Shown here in pieces: positions 44,844 through 55,008 of a stretch of 64,000 nucleotides of DNA (position 1 is its first letter; every line of letters starts with the position of its first letter). The notes beneath the pieces were generated by a model, which was not told where the DNA came from, made no database searches, and worked only from the letters and a program-made list of their open reading frames with translations. Location of the stretch: assembly GCA_963920575.1 (NCBI GenBank), contig OY986966.1, positions 10,766,048 through 10,830,047 of the forward strand. Reading direction: 5' to 3'. This DNA is from Narthecium ossifragum (lineage: Eukaryota > Streptophyta > Magnoliopsida > Dioscoreales > Nartheciaceae). The position numbers were made by a program, and so were the translations under genes.

Positions 44844-46544
44844 ATGGCGTTGTCGCCGGCGCATATCCTCCGCCGTGCTGTCCGGGCGACGTCATCCTCT
44901 CTTCCGCAACGGCCGACGTGGTCTTCGGCTCTCCCTCTAACCCGGATCAACTCCTTTTCCAGTATCTTCGACAACGACGACGGCGGCAACAGCAACCTAC
45001 CGCCCCTTACTGCCCCGAAGCTGTTCGTCAGCGGTAAGTAAGCTCTTGGGTTCTCTTATTTCACGGTTTATAGGTTGCTACCGCTGTTACAAGCGCTTGA
45101 TCACCATTGCCGTAGAATTCACAGAGCTATAATCTCGTTTTGTTCATAGTGGAAGTCATTGGAAGTCACGTTTTTATTTGGAAGTGTAAGTTTTGGTGAA
45201 GGGAGGGCAAACTCTTTTAGGATAGTGCCTCACATGGCTTTTTGGAACCTATGAATACCAGCAGTGCATGGTTCTAGATTCTTTTTCGAGATGTTTGGAA
45301 TGGGAGAATTCACTACAATAGTATTTCTATTTCTGTGTGTTTTTTTCTCTACTGTGAAGTAAATAGCGCTGATTTAGCAAGCCACAAAAATAGACTGAAA
45401 TCTGAGAAGATCATTGAAGCTCCTATGTTTTTTTTATCAACGCAATACTGAAGATTCAACTAATTGGAAGTAAACATGGTGAGAAAGTAGTCGAAGGTGA
45501 AGAATGAAGGGTTAGTGATGTCTGATGTCCACAAATAGTCTATAAATTTATGAATGCCTATCATGAATCTGCTTAATCTGCCTTATGCCACATAATGCTC
45601 TTTACTTATGATGAGTTCTGAGTAAATTTACGGCATTAATGATTCTTAAATGCATCTTGATGTCGCAGAAATTGCCTAGAAATTACATTCACGGCAGATA
45701 AATCATTATCCAATGTAAAGTCTCAGAATTGCTGATTGCAAATGCATCACACAGTGGCTAACTGATTACATACTCATAATCACCAAGTGATTTTTATTGC
45801 AGGAGCATATTCATTTTGTTTATTGTGCAAAAGTTATACTGCTATTTTTACCTAGTCCTCATCCTTGATTCACTTTTCCTTAGTTTAGTGCTGGTTTTGG
45901 CTGTTGTTTCTCCAAATAAGTTCTCAAGAATTATCTGTTTTTCTTTTTACCTGGATGGCCAGTAGACCGCAGTTTGTTTTAAAGGATGAGGCTGTATAAC
46001 TGTACTTTCATGTCATCTAGGGTATCTGCAAGACATAATTCACATAGATGGAAAAACGCGTAATTTGTGAAAGGCACATCCTCACAGGTTATTTTGCAGC
46101 TAACATACATTTACATGCTCAGAAACTGTTACCCTGTCCTTTTTATGCAGGTCTTTCAAGATTAACTACCGATGAAAAGCTGAAGAATGCATTTACCCCT
46201 TATGGTCAACTTGTTGAAGGTGCCCAATTCCTAATGTGATACTCTATATTCCTCTGTTTTCCAAACGTCCTAAAGAAGCCATTTCAAAATTTTCCTCTGA
46301 TATTGCAGCTAAAGTTATAACAGATAGAGCTTCAGGAAGGTCGAAGGGATTTGGTTTTGTTACATATGCAACCATTGAAGAGGCAGAAAAGGCACGTGAA
46401 GGGATGAATGCCAAGTTCTTGGATGGGTGGGTCATATTTGTCGATCCTGCAAAACCAAGAGAGCCAAAACCTCCAACCCCTCGTGAACCAGAGCCTTCGG
46501 AGACTGGTTTCACAGTGAACAAAACTATCGGATGGTGTGGATGA
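44844..46544 (+). CDS. Organelle-type small RNA-binding protein with one RRM
   Basis: Three exons, 44844-45033, 46151-46219 and 46309-46544, give 164 residues plus stop. Residues 1-~55 are Arg/Ser/Ala-rich with few acids (LRRAVRATSSSLPQRPTW), a likely mitochondrial or plastid transit peptide. The RRM spans ~58-140: RNP2 KLFVSGL across the first junction, LTTDEKLKNAFTPYGQLVEAKVITD, RNP1 SKGFGFVTY, GMNAKFLDGW, IFVDPAKPRE. The tail is Pro/Glu-rich. Such proteins bind organelle transcripts in editing, splicing or stability (ORRM and related groups). The junctions keep frame (G/L and E/A). It is head-to-head with argJ and convergent with the PPR gene. Confidence 0.92.
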
Positions 46545-47153
46545 TTCTCTCATAACTTCTTTTTTATCTCAAGAATGAAGGCTCGATAATTCAAACTTAA
46601 TTATAGAATCATCGGTTGGTCATCCGTGGAAGGTAGCTACTGCCTACTTCTATGGATGGTCTTTGTGATTGTTACGATTTTTCTTACCCAGATCCATTTG
46701 TCAGCTGCCTACACTTTGGTGTAGTGCCAAAAGTTTGTTTCTATGGATGTATATTGAGACCCTGATTGATAATTGCTCTGTGATAATCAAACTTATGCGA
46801 AGCTTCAACTACGGATATTGCAATTGAACATTGCGAGTAATTATTAGAACAGGTGTGAAGCAACCATATTTGACTTCCTCTGAGTTGGATAGTGCGTGAA
46901 CATGTTTGGCTCCTGGTTTTTGGAAAGCTATGTCTAAAATCGAGCAGATATTGGCTGTAGACGGAGTACAGAATATTTCCTTGATCTGATACTGTATTTT
47001 GGAGCTTGTCATTGAATATCAGTTCCAGTAAACGGTGGTCAAAATACAATTTTTCACTTCAAAATATGAAGGGGTTCAACGCTAGTTATTCCAAGAAGAG
47101 CTGTCTCTGCAGATTGGATTAGCTAGCCTTGCAATCTATTAACTCTCTGGTAA
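46545..47153. other. Convergent intergenic region, RRM and PPR 3' ends
   Basis: AT-rich DNA between the two stop codons, holding both 3' UTRs. No further gene seen. Confidence 0.6.
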
Positions 47154-48806
47154 TCACCTCAAATGACCCATGCTCATTGAATCAAACAAGTTCTCCCACG
47201 CAGCATAAGAAACTAAGATGCCACTGTCAATCATAATGTTCAAGTGCTTGTGAACTTCTTCTAGTTCTCCAGATGCACATAAACTTCGAACGATACCTTT
47301 ATACAAATCGACGTCCACTGAAATCTTTTCATCAACCATTTCTGAGAAAAGAGCCATGACCTTTGTATGGTTCCTTTTCGCCAAAAATCCATGAATCATA
47401 ACACCATAGGTAGAGGCCTCGGGGCGACAAAATCCACCACACTCCTTATCTCTCATTCTCTCAAACAGAGCCATAGCTTCCTCTGTTTTCCCCTCCTTCC
47501 AGTAACCCTCTATAACGCAGTTCCAGCTCGAGGTAAATTCTCTGCCAGGCAACTCTTGCAGAAGCTTATAAGCATCGCCGGATCTACCAATCTTGCATAA
47601 CCCATTGATGACAGTACAGCTGATCTCAGCCTCTAAGTTACTCCCTTTCTTCTGCTTCTTCGCCATTCCGAAGATCTCCATAGCATCGTTCACTCTTCTA
47701 GCCCGGAACAGAGCCTCTATGAATAACCTATGTGTGCAAACACCAAGCTTCATGTTGTTCTCCACTGCTTCTCTAAAGAATCTCTCGGCCTCCTCCGTTC
47801 TATCATTCCTGCATAACGATGCCAAGTAAGCCTCAAAAGCCATCTTGTAAGAAATCGAGCTCGAAGGATTCAATTGGAAGATAGCCCGCCTCCTCGGTTT
47901 CAACACCGGAACCAAATCCATTCCGGTGCCACTATTCTTCCTCACCATTTTATCGAACAACTTGCGCGCCTCCCTCAACTTCCCCGATCGGCAGAGCCCA
48001 TCCAAGAAATTATCATAGATCTCTATTTTCAATTCATATCCCGATCTATCCACCAAACCTCTCAAAACCCAATCGGCTTCCGAAACATCCCCATTTCTAC
48101 AAAAGCTCTGGAACAAAGCAAAGTACGTCGAGCCATCGGCTTCGAACTCCTTCTCCTCCATCTCTCTCAGAGAGGATCTAACCAAGTTGGCATTCAAATT
48201 GCCATCTTTCCTACACATCGCATGGATCAACGCGACGTATGCCTCGCGTCTTAGATCGTATCGGCTCGACGAGACCCTCTGGTAGAGCACTTCGACCTCC
48301 GATGCGTCACCGCCGTGCTCGCAGAGTCGGACGAGGAAATCGGAAGCATTGCCGATGAGATCATAAGCTCCTTTGGAGACTTCCATCCACACTGAGTCCG
48401 CGTCGCGGACGGGGCCGTCTCGGACGAGGCACTGGAGGACGAGACTATAGAGGAAGGTCTCGGGAATGACTGCTTTGTTCTTGAGATCAAGGAGAATGGA
48501 CCTGACTCTGGAGAGCTTGCGGCACGAGGAGAGGCCGCGGAGGACGAGAACGGAGGTGGTGGAGTCGAGGAGGTGGGAGTGGGATAGCATGGAGTCGAGG
48601 GCGGACAAGAGCTTGGGATTGTTGGGGTTTTTCGAGAGGTCGGTGATGAGAGCCCCGAAGTGTTTGGCGTATAGGAAGAGGTCGAAGGGTATGGACGGGA
48701 TGGCGGCATTGAGGGCTCGAGAGGGTCCGGCGGCGGAGTGGAAGGAGGCGAGGAGGCGGAGGCGGAGGCGGGAGAAGTGGACTCCAACGCGGGAAAATGT
48801 TTGCAT
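47154..48806 (-). CDS. P-class pentatricopeptide repeat (PPR) protein, organelle-targeted
   Basis: A single exon of 550 codons. The N-terminus (MQTFSRVGVHFSRLRLRLLA) is Arg/Ser/Leu-rich without acids, a strong mitochondrial-type presequence. From ~90 to 540 runs a chain of ~35-residue PPR units, for example EIYDNFLDGLCRSGKLREA, ISCTVINGLCKIGRSGDAYK, SSWNCVIEGYWKEGKTEEAM, STYGVMIHGFLAKRNHTKV and DLYKGIVRSLCASGELEEV. No E, DYW or SMR domain follows, so it is P-class, binding organellar RNA for processing or stability. Codon use is GC-rich near the 5' end. Intron-less structure is normal for the family. The exact target cannot be told. Confidence 0.93.
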   Translation of the reverse strand: MQTFSRVGVHFSRLRLRLLASFHSAAGPSRALNAAIPSIPFDLFLYAKHFGALITDLSKNPNNPKLLSALDSMLSHSHLLDSTTSVLVLRGLSSCRKLSRVRSILLDLKNKAVIPETFLYSLVLQCLVRDGPVRDADSVWMEVSKGAYDLIGNASDFLVRLCEHGGDASEVEVLYQRVSSSRYDLRREAYVALIHAMCRKDGNLNANLVRSSLREMEEKEFEADGSTYFALFQSFCRNGDVSEADWVLRGLVDRSGYELKIEIYDNFLDGLCRSGKLREARKLFDKMVRKNSGTGMDLVPVLKPRRRAIFQLNPSSSISYKMAFEAYLASLCRNDRTEEAERFFREAVENNMKLGVCTHRLFIEALFRARRVNDAMEIFGMAKKQKKGSNLEAEISCTVINGLCKIGRSGDAYKLLQELPGREFTSSWNCVIEGYWKEGKTEEAMALFERMRDKECGGFCRPEASTYGVMIHGFLAKRNHTKVMALFSEMVDEKISVDVDLYKGIVRSLCASGELEEVHKHLNIMIDSGILVSYAAWENLFDSMSMGHLR

Positions 48807-48889
48807 GACACGAATCCTTCGAGCTACTCAAAAGTCCGATTAATTAGCAGGGTCTATCTACACCGCGTTAACTGCTGGTGTCTTTTTTT

Positions 48890-49352
48890 TTAGAAACCGA
48901 ACATATTACAATTACGTCGGTTCTAAAAATTGATATTTTATTTTATGTTTGGTTTTAAAAGATCGGACATGTATTTTATATTCGATTTTAAAAAATCAAA
49001 CTTGTGATTGATGTTTGGATTTAAAAGGTCAAACTTGTGAAATATTGAATGATTTGGTCGCCTAGTGTATTGAAATATTGTTATACATTCAAATTTCGAT
49101 CTCGTAATGTTATAAAATTAGGTACGAAAAATAGCGTGAATGTAATATGGTTTTCAAAGTTGTTTTATATGGTTTGGTTTTATATATCCGAAATCCTGGG
49201 CAATGAATGGATTTTAAAAACCGAGAGGATATGCTAATGGTTCGGCTTTAAAAAGCCGACATTTTATGTTACAAGCTTATTAACTTCGCAGAGTATAAGT
49301 TCGGGTTTTTAAATCCGGAAACCTTGGTTATGAACGGATTTTAAAAACCAAA
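48890..49352. repeat. Array of seven short TTTAAA-centred inverted motifs
   Basis: Seven imperfect palindromes of ~20 bases share a TTTTAAAA or TTTAAA core with GG/CC-type arms (such as TTCGGCTTTAAAAAGCCGAC at 49241 and TTCGGGTTTTTAAATCCGGA at 49300). Others start at about 48949, 48981, 49014, 49206 and 49333. Spacing is uneven. Confidence 0.7.
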
Positions 49353-49491
49353 CTTTTTGTCAAAGGTAACTAAGGAAAGATTGGGAAAAAAAAGTAACGG
49401 TGTGTATAGCACTTAGATAAGATTTCAAATCTACCAGCGATGAACTCAGTAATAGCAGTGCCCTTAGTAATTGGAGCGGTGTCAATAGAAC

Positions 49492-49511
49492 GACCCTAAA
49501 CCCTAAACCCT
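49492..49511. repeat. Short interstitial telomere-type repeat
   Basis: CCCTAAACCCTAAACCCT, two and a half plant telomere units (TTTAGGG reversed). Confidence 0.8.
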
Positions 49512-50315
49512 TTCAGCAATGATATATGTATTCATGCGCTGACCAAATTTGCTACAGTGGTCTATCCAAATATCTCAGAAAATTTTACATATTAAATCTA
49601 CTATATTTATTATTTTATAATTTGGAGTTGTTTTGTCTTTTTTTGTTACCAAATAGGCCATTTGCATAAGTACTAGTGTAATATTTACATATAACTCGGG
49701 AATTATAAGTAAGTTAGTTTAAAATAGTTTATTTTGTAATGAAAACATGAAATGGTACTAAATTATAAAATTAAAAAAAAAGTCAATTTAATATGTAATT
49801 TTTTCAAATATATCCCGGATTTACAAGAGTTTTTTGTTCTTTCGAGTAACAAGTTTTTATTGGTAACTTAGATAGGAATAGTAAATCTTGATAGTTGAAT
49901 GTGAATGAATGACCAAACTTCTAATTTTCTATTGTATGATTCTGGAAAATCGACTATATTCGGATAATTTCAGTTAAATATATAAATGAACCACAAAATC
50001 CTTAGCAGAGAATTTGAAAGCGTGGCGTACATATGACAAAAAATCATAAGCGGATATTGCATCTATTTCCCAGATGGGAGGTCGTCTCCTGCGAACAATG
50101 TTGGCCAACATATCAGTTAAACCCTCGTAGAGTCTAAGCAACCATGAGTCATGCAAACAAGGCTTGCAATAGCAAAAGTTATTGCCTAGTTCAACAATTA
50201 GATCAACCCAAAATCAAATCAATAACATCTACTGACCACTTTTCAAGTTTCATTCAGAAAAACATCAATGAAAAATTACAGATTAAATGGAAAGCTTGCA
50301 TCAAACGAATCCTGT

Positions 50316-50600
50316 GAAAGAATTCTAACTATTCAACCCGACGAGTTTATATTAATATAGTCTAACACGTCCCTCATGTGTGTCCTCGAATGATTATGTT
50401 AAAGGAGGATCTCTGCTCTGATACCATGAAAGAATTCTAACCAGTCAACGATAGAAGCTTAAAAGAATATATAAGAGTAAAACAATTACAAATCAAGACA
50501 TAACGTGTAACACACGGATACTTCCAATCCCATCAAGTCCTCTCACGTGAGGGATGGAACAAGCACATTGGTCTCTAGTTGATGTATATAATGTATAGGC
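50316..50600 (-). mobile_element. LTR-element scrap (TRIM-like) with a primer site
   Basis: TGAAAGAATTCTAAC occurs at 50316 and 50424. Between them, on the - strand, TGGTATCAGAGCAGAG follows directly after the right copy, matching the initiator tRNA-Met primer site. The whole interior is under 100 bases, as in TRIMs. Only ~22 bases of repeat match, so the left copy is truncated or this is the edge of a deleted element. Confidence 0.45.
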
Positions 50601-53315
50601 TAAAATACCTTTTAGTACCATGTAGTTTCATTAGAATGTTTATTAAGTCCATGCACTTCTAATTTAGCCAATTTAGTCCTTGTATTTACATTCCAGTTGT
50701 AATGTAGGCCTCGCCCTCACCTGTCGTTAGAAACCCAACAACGCTGTTGGTCACGTGACCTGCTTCCTGCCCGTTAGCTAACCTCCCGCCCGACAGCATA
50801 GGTTTAGTTTATAACCTAGGGTTTATAACCTAAACCAACCTCCCCTGTCTATGATAATTTCTAGGGTTCCTACGGTCGGAGAAAGGGGTAAGATCGTCGA
50901 TCTTGGCGAGGAAGAAAGGGAGATCATCAGGTCACTCGAGAGGGACCTCATCGATAGGAAGCCAGGTATGATGACCCCTATGTTCTCTAATGATTTGTTT
51001 TGAAACTCGAGTGATTTTTGAGATTTTATTTTATTTTTGGGTTACTACGTTGGATTTTGTTTTATCCTCCGATGATCATGATACTATATTGGGTTTTGAT
51101 TTATAGGATAGGGTTTGCCATTCGAATGGGGCACATATGGGGCTTTTAGACTTGTATATTCTGGTGGGGATGCTTTCAATGCACCATTTGTTGTCTCATA
51201 CCGAGAAATTATTATAGACAGGGACCACTGTGTAATCTTCATAAACAGGGGACCAAAATTGTCAGATAAAAGAGGTGACAAAAGTGCCTTTGAGTAGGCA
51301 CTAAATGTGGCCAATTGTTAATATGTACTTATGTGTGACTGTTAATTGTGGTCAAAGTCATTTTGCATAATTTAATTGTGCTTATGATAATCATCCTAAC
51401 TGTGTAATTGTTCTCTAATCATTATGTGTACATGTTAACTATGCTTATATTTAATTGTCATGATTCTGAATTAGAGGATGACAGCTGATGGAATTGTGAT
51501 ACACATGCATCATGGGGGTATGCTTGTATTCAATGACCAAGAGGTTAAATACAAAGAGGGCAGTGTGGGCACATTTGATAATTGTGACATTGACTTGTTG
51601 AGTGTGATAGAATTTGTTGAGATGGCCAAGGAACTAGGTTATCCTAATTGTAAAAGGATGTGGCATGTCATACCAGGGACAACTATTGATGTGGGTCTTA
51701 GGTCATTAGAAACAGATAAAGATGTTGTGGATCTGTCAAACCCAGCTAGCAAATTAGGTGAACTTGATGTGTATTTAGAGCATGAGGTCATTGAGAATCC
51801 CATAATTGCTGATTATGCTGAAGTAGAAGAAGCAGACAAGAGGAAAGAAGCTTGTAGGGATGCCTCTGAAGCCTACATTGTTGATTCTGAAAGTTGCCAT
51901 GAGGAAGAATACATGTCTAAGGCATCTGATACTGAGGAAGTGAAATACGATCCTGAGGTTGAGAAAAGCAATGATGATGATGAAGGTGACATTGACTACA
52001 ATGCCCATGCTCATGTCAACTTGGGTTCTCTGTTGGGAGGGGAAGATGTACATGGTGTGAGGCAGAAGATAGATGAGAATGCACAGCATAGGAAAGAGAC
52101 ATGTGGAGAAGATGCAGAGGTTATGTCTGACTATCTCTCTAATGATGAGCTTATCAACCTCAATGGATCATCAGATGAGGAGGTTGACTCATACCCTATT
52201 TTCAGGGAAGAAACTGACATAAGAGGGGATATCAAACCAAGGGTAGGAACCAAGTTTCCAAGTCCAAGAGCCTTCAAAGACTGTATCACAGAATATGCAG
52301 TGAGAGGAGGCTACATGATCAAGTTCATAAAAAAAACTCAAAGATAAGGGTGATATCAAAGTGTGCTGATGGGTGTCCTCGGAGGATTCATGCCTCCCTA
52401 ATGCAGAACCAGTCTACATTTCAAATCAAGACTATTAGGGAAACACGCACCTGCAATAGATCTTTCAGCTGTGAGCTTATTAATTCTACATGACTTGCAA
52501 AGAAATATCTGTACGATATTAGGATTGACCCAGACATCATAATTGAGAAGGTTAAGAAGGATTTTATAGTCAACATTTCCAGATTCCAAGCCTACAAAGT
52601 AAGAACAAAAGCAAGGGCTAAGATTCAGGGCAGTTTCGTGGAGCAGTATGATAGGATCAGAGATTATTGTCATGAGATTATGAGAAGTAATCATGGAAGC
52701 ACCAGTATAGTAAAAGCCAATCTGGATCCAAGGGGCACTCATTTTGTGTTTGAGAGAGTCTACATTTGCTTTGATGCATGCAAGAGGGGATTCAAAGCTG
52801 GCTGCAGACCATTGGTTGGTCTTGATGGTTGTCATCTCAAGGGTGCTTGTGGAGGGCAACTACTTGCTGCTGTTGGAAGAGATGGGAATGATCAAATGTA
52901 TCCCATTTGCTATGCTATTGTGAAAGTTGAGAACATAGAGACATGGACATGGGTTTTGGAGCTATTGCTGGCTGACATAGGACCTTCAAGGGAATAGGTG
53001 GACATTTATAACTGACCAACAGAAGGTACTATCTTATTTCTATTGTTTATGGTCATTTCAAATTTCATATAATTTTTTGAAGTTAATGTGTTGTTTAAAC
53101 AATGTTTAATTGAAATGCATGGCCTTATTCCTGCTATGCAAGACCTCATGGCAGTAGTAAACCATAGGTTTTGTGTGAGGCATCTTTATGCCAATTTCAA
53201 CAAAATTTATAAGGGGTTGCTGTTGAAACAGATCATGTGGGGATGCCCAGATGGAGACATGGCAGTACGCCACCTACATAGAGCAGCCAGTGTATATTAT
53301 GGACAGACGGGATGA
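50601..53315 (+). mobile_element. Mutator-like element (MULE), broken
   Basis: It begins with TTTTAGTACCATGTAGTTTCA-type DNA and AGTCCTTGTATTTACA, the style of plant MULE terminal regions, followed by a transposase gene. The right terminus is absent: at ~53310 the sequence changes to a gypsy chromodomain fragment. No intact inverted repeats or target duplication. Confidence 0.7.
50851..53315 (+). pseudogene. MuDR-type transposase gene, broken
   Basis: Possible first exon from the ATG at 50851 to a GT near 50966; a piece at 51115-51297 (FEWGTYGAFRLVYSGGDAFNAPFVVSYREI). The main frame 51478-52347 begins with a PB1-like domain (IHMHHGGMLVFNDQEVKYKEG) and an acidic linker, then the MuDR N-terminal zinc region (YAVRGGYMIKFIKK). 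An extra A in the A-run near 52335 shifts the frame into KCADGCPRRIHASLM. The catalytic domain at 52638-52997 holds LVGLDGCHLKG with the first Asp, GQLLAAVGRDGNDQMYPICYAIVKVE and TWTWVLELLL. VVNHRFCVRHLYANF follows at 53150. Several stops; the C-terminal SWIM part is missing. Confidence 0.85.
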
Positions 53316-53437
53316 GGTGCTGAGAGGCAGATCGATACAGTTCGTGATGATCAGATGGAGGCATGGCAGTAAGGAGAGTTTGACATGGGAGCGAGAGGAT
53401 CGCATGTGCTGGGTGTTTCCCTGACTGTTCGACCCAG
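53312..53437 (+). pseudogene. Chromodomain tail of a chromovirus integrase
   Basis: DRRDEVLRGRSIQFVMIRWRHGSKESLTWEREDRM followed by FP and a stop resembles the C-terminal chromodomain of Tekay/Del gypsy integrases, whose members read R-x-I-x-x-V-x-V-x-W-R-x-H and TWE-x-E. It fuses directly to MULE sequence on its left and leads to an LTR on its right, so it is the surviving 3' end of a chromovirus. Confidence 0.7.
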
Positions 53438-53550
53438 CAGGTAAATCTCTTTTGTTGTGGGCGTTCGTGCCACTAGGACTAGTTTGTTCTTCTTTTTTGG
53501 CCCTACCTTTACTTGAGTTTTGGGACTAAATTCTTTTAAGGATGGTAGGT
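53438..53550 (+). promoter_or_regulatory. Chromovirus 3' spacer with polypurine tract
   Basis: Non-coding DNA ending TTTTAAGGATGGTAGGT, a purine-rich tract at the edge of the LTR that starts TGTGAGGACCC. Confidence 0.6.
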
Positions 53551-54711
53551 TGTGAGGACCCGTTCCTCCAACCTTGCTTGATTGCGAAGGTCGAGGGCCG
53601 TTTCCAGTTGGTTTGGTTCCGTGTCAGGTACGATCGGATAATTGTATGGCTGTTTTTGACCCCAGGGGTAATTTGATAAAATTGCTCCCTAACGGTCGGT
53701 TTTACACCCGTGCACAAACTGCCTTGAATTGATGTATGTTATTGATTAGGACCTTAGGGGTGCTTCCGATCAGAAGATCAGAGCTTGATCAGGAAAGATA
53801 GAATCGGACGGCCGAGATCGGTCCTGATCTCTATAAATAGCCCTTTCTTTTCTCTCTTCTCTTTCTTTTCACTCCTCTCCTTTCTCTCTCCCCTTGGCTT
53901 TTGGCTGGAGCTTGGGATGCGGCTTTTCGGTGTGGATCCGCGTGGATCGGAGGCGAGGGATTCGTAGATCGCATGTTTATTGCTACATGTAGGTGTTTCT
54001 ACCAAATTCTTGTGAATTGGTAACCCTATGATCATTTTTTATTAATTTGTGGTTATTGTGTTTGTTGGAATGCTTTCGTTTTTTATATTCTTGTTCCTTC
54101 CCATGTTTAGAAGTTAGCCATCGTTTCTTTTCTATATTCTAGTTCCCTCCCATGTTTAGAAGCTAGCCATGGTTTCTTTTCTGTATTCTTTGGTACGGAT
54201 TCCGTGTTTTTGTCGGTTTTTTTATGGGGTCGGACTCAGATATGATATTTAATGATCTGAGTTTGGTTTTTAATGCATGAATGAATTCCCCACCATCAAG
54301 CCCACCTTCCTACAAAGTTTGAATGGATTCTATCTCTATTTGATAGATCAAATCCCACAAATTGAGTTTTCGTCGGATTTGTCAGCATCCGGGGAATTTG
54401 TTTGATTTTCGTAGATTTGATCTTCCGAAGTTTGTTTTCTTAGTGTCATTAGATTCACCACATCCAATTGCACACCTCAGCCAAGTTTGGTATGATTTCA
54501 ATACGTTTTCATATATCGAATCCAAGAAATTGGATTCCAGACACTATTCATATATGCTTCTTGTTGCCACGTCGGTTGCCGACTTTGAGGGAAGATTGGT
54601 ATCTTCCTTTGACAGAGGGAGCACTGAAGGAAGATCGATCTTCATGGTATGAAGATCGATCTCTTCTTTCCTATGCAGAATCTTGGTTTGGGAAGGATCG
54701 ATCTTCATATT
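53551..54711 (+). repeat. Chromovirus 3' LTR, cut on the right
   Basis: Starts TGTGAGGACCCG. TATA box TATAAATA near 53833 with a CT-rich leader, as in the LTR at 17800-19257. GATCGATC motifs lie near its right end. It is interrupted at 54712 by another repeat. Confidence 0.6.
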
Positions 54712-55008
54712 GTCGCGCCCCGACCCGCGAAAGCCCAACCGCAACCTAACAAACTGTGGAAAATTTCGGCGAGGGTTCCCTCTAACCTAATGGTCTCCCT
54801 AAACAATTCATCAAACACCTTCAATTACAAATTAAAGATTTAAGAAACCTCAAGCTTAAATATATCAAATCCCAAAGTATAATATACAAAACCTCGAAGA
54901 GGGAAAAATCAAGTACAAACATTTATACTCTCCCGTAGGAGGCTAACTATATAAGAGTTCTGGGAAAGACAGATCACCACACCTCAGACTCCGCCAGGAG
55001 CCGCCGCA
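54712..55008 (+). repeat. TGTCGCGCCCC repeat, copy 1, cut by Athila
   Basis: Begins TGTCGCGCCCCGACCCGCG and matches 63242-63563. It stops at CCGCCGCA, where the Athila LTR starts. LTR-like, family not recognised. Confidence 0.6.

Larger units (their letters stand above)
48807..50315. other. Intergenic DNA with an inverted-motif array
   Basis: No gene recognised. 48890-49352 holds the inverted motifs listed separately. 49492-49511 has telomere-type CCCTAAACCCTAAACCCT. 49530-50300 is AT-rich. Confidence 0.5.

Noticed and set aside
49974..50156. 60-codon frame with an RRRR motif on the - strand
   Set aside because: Isolated, short, no known domain, AT-rich surroundings.
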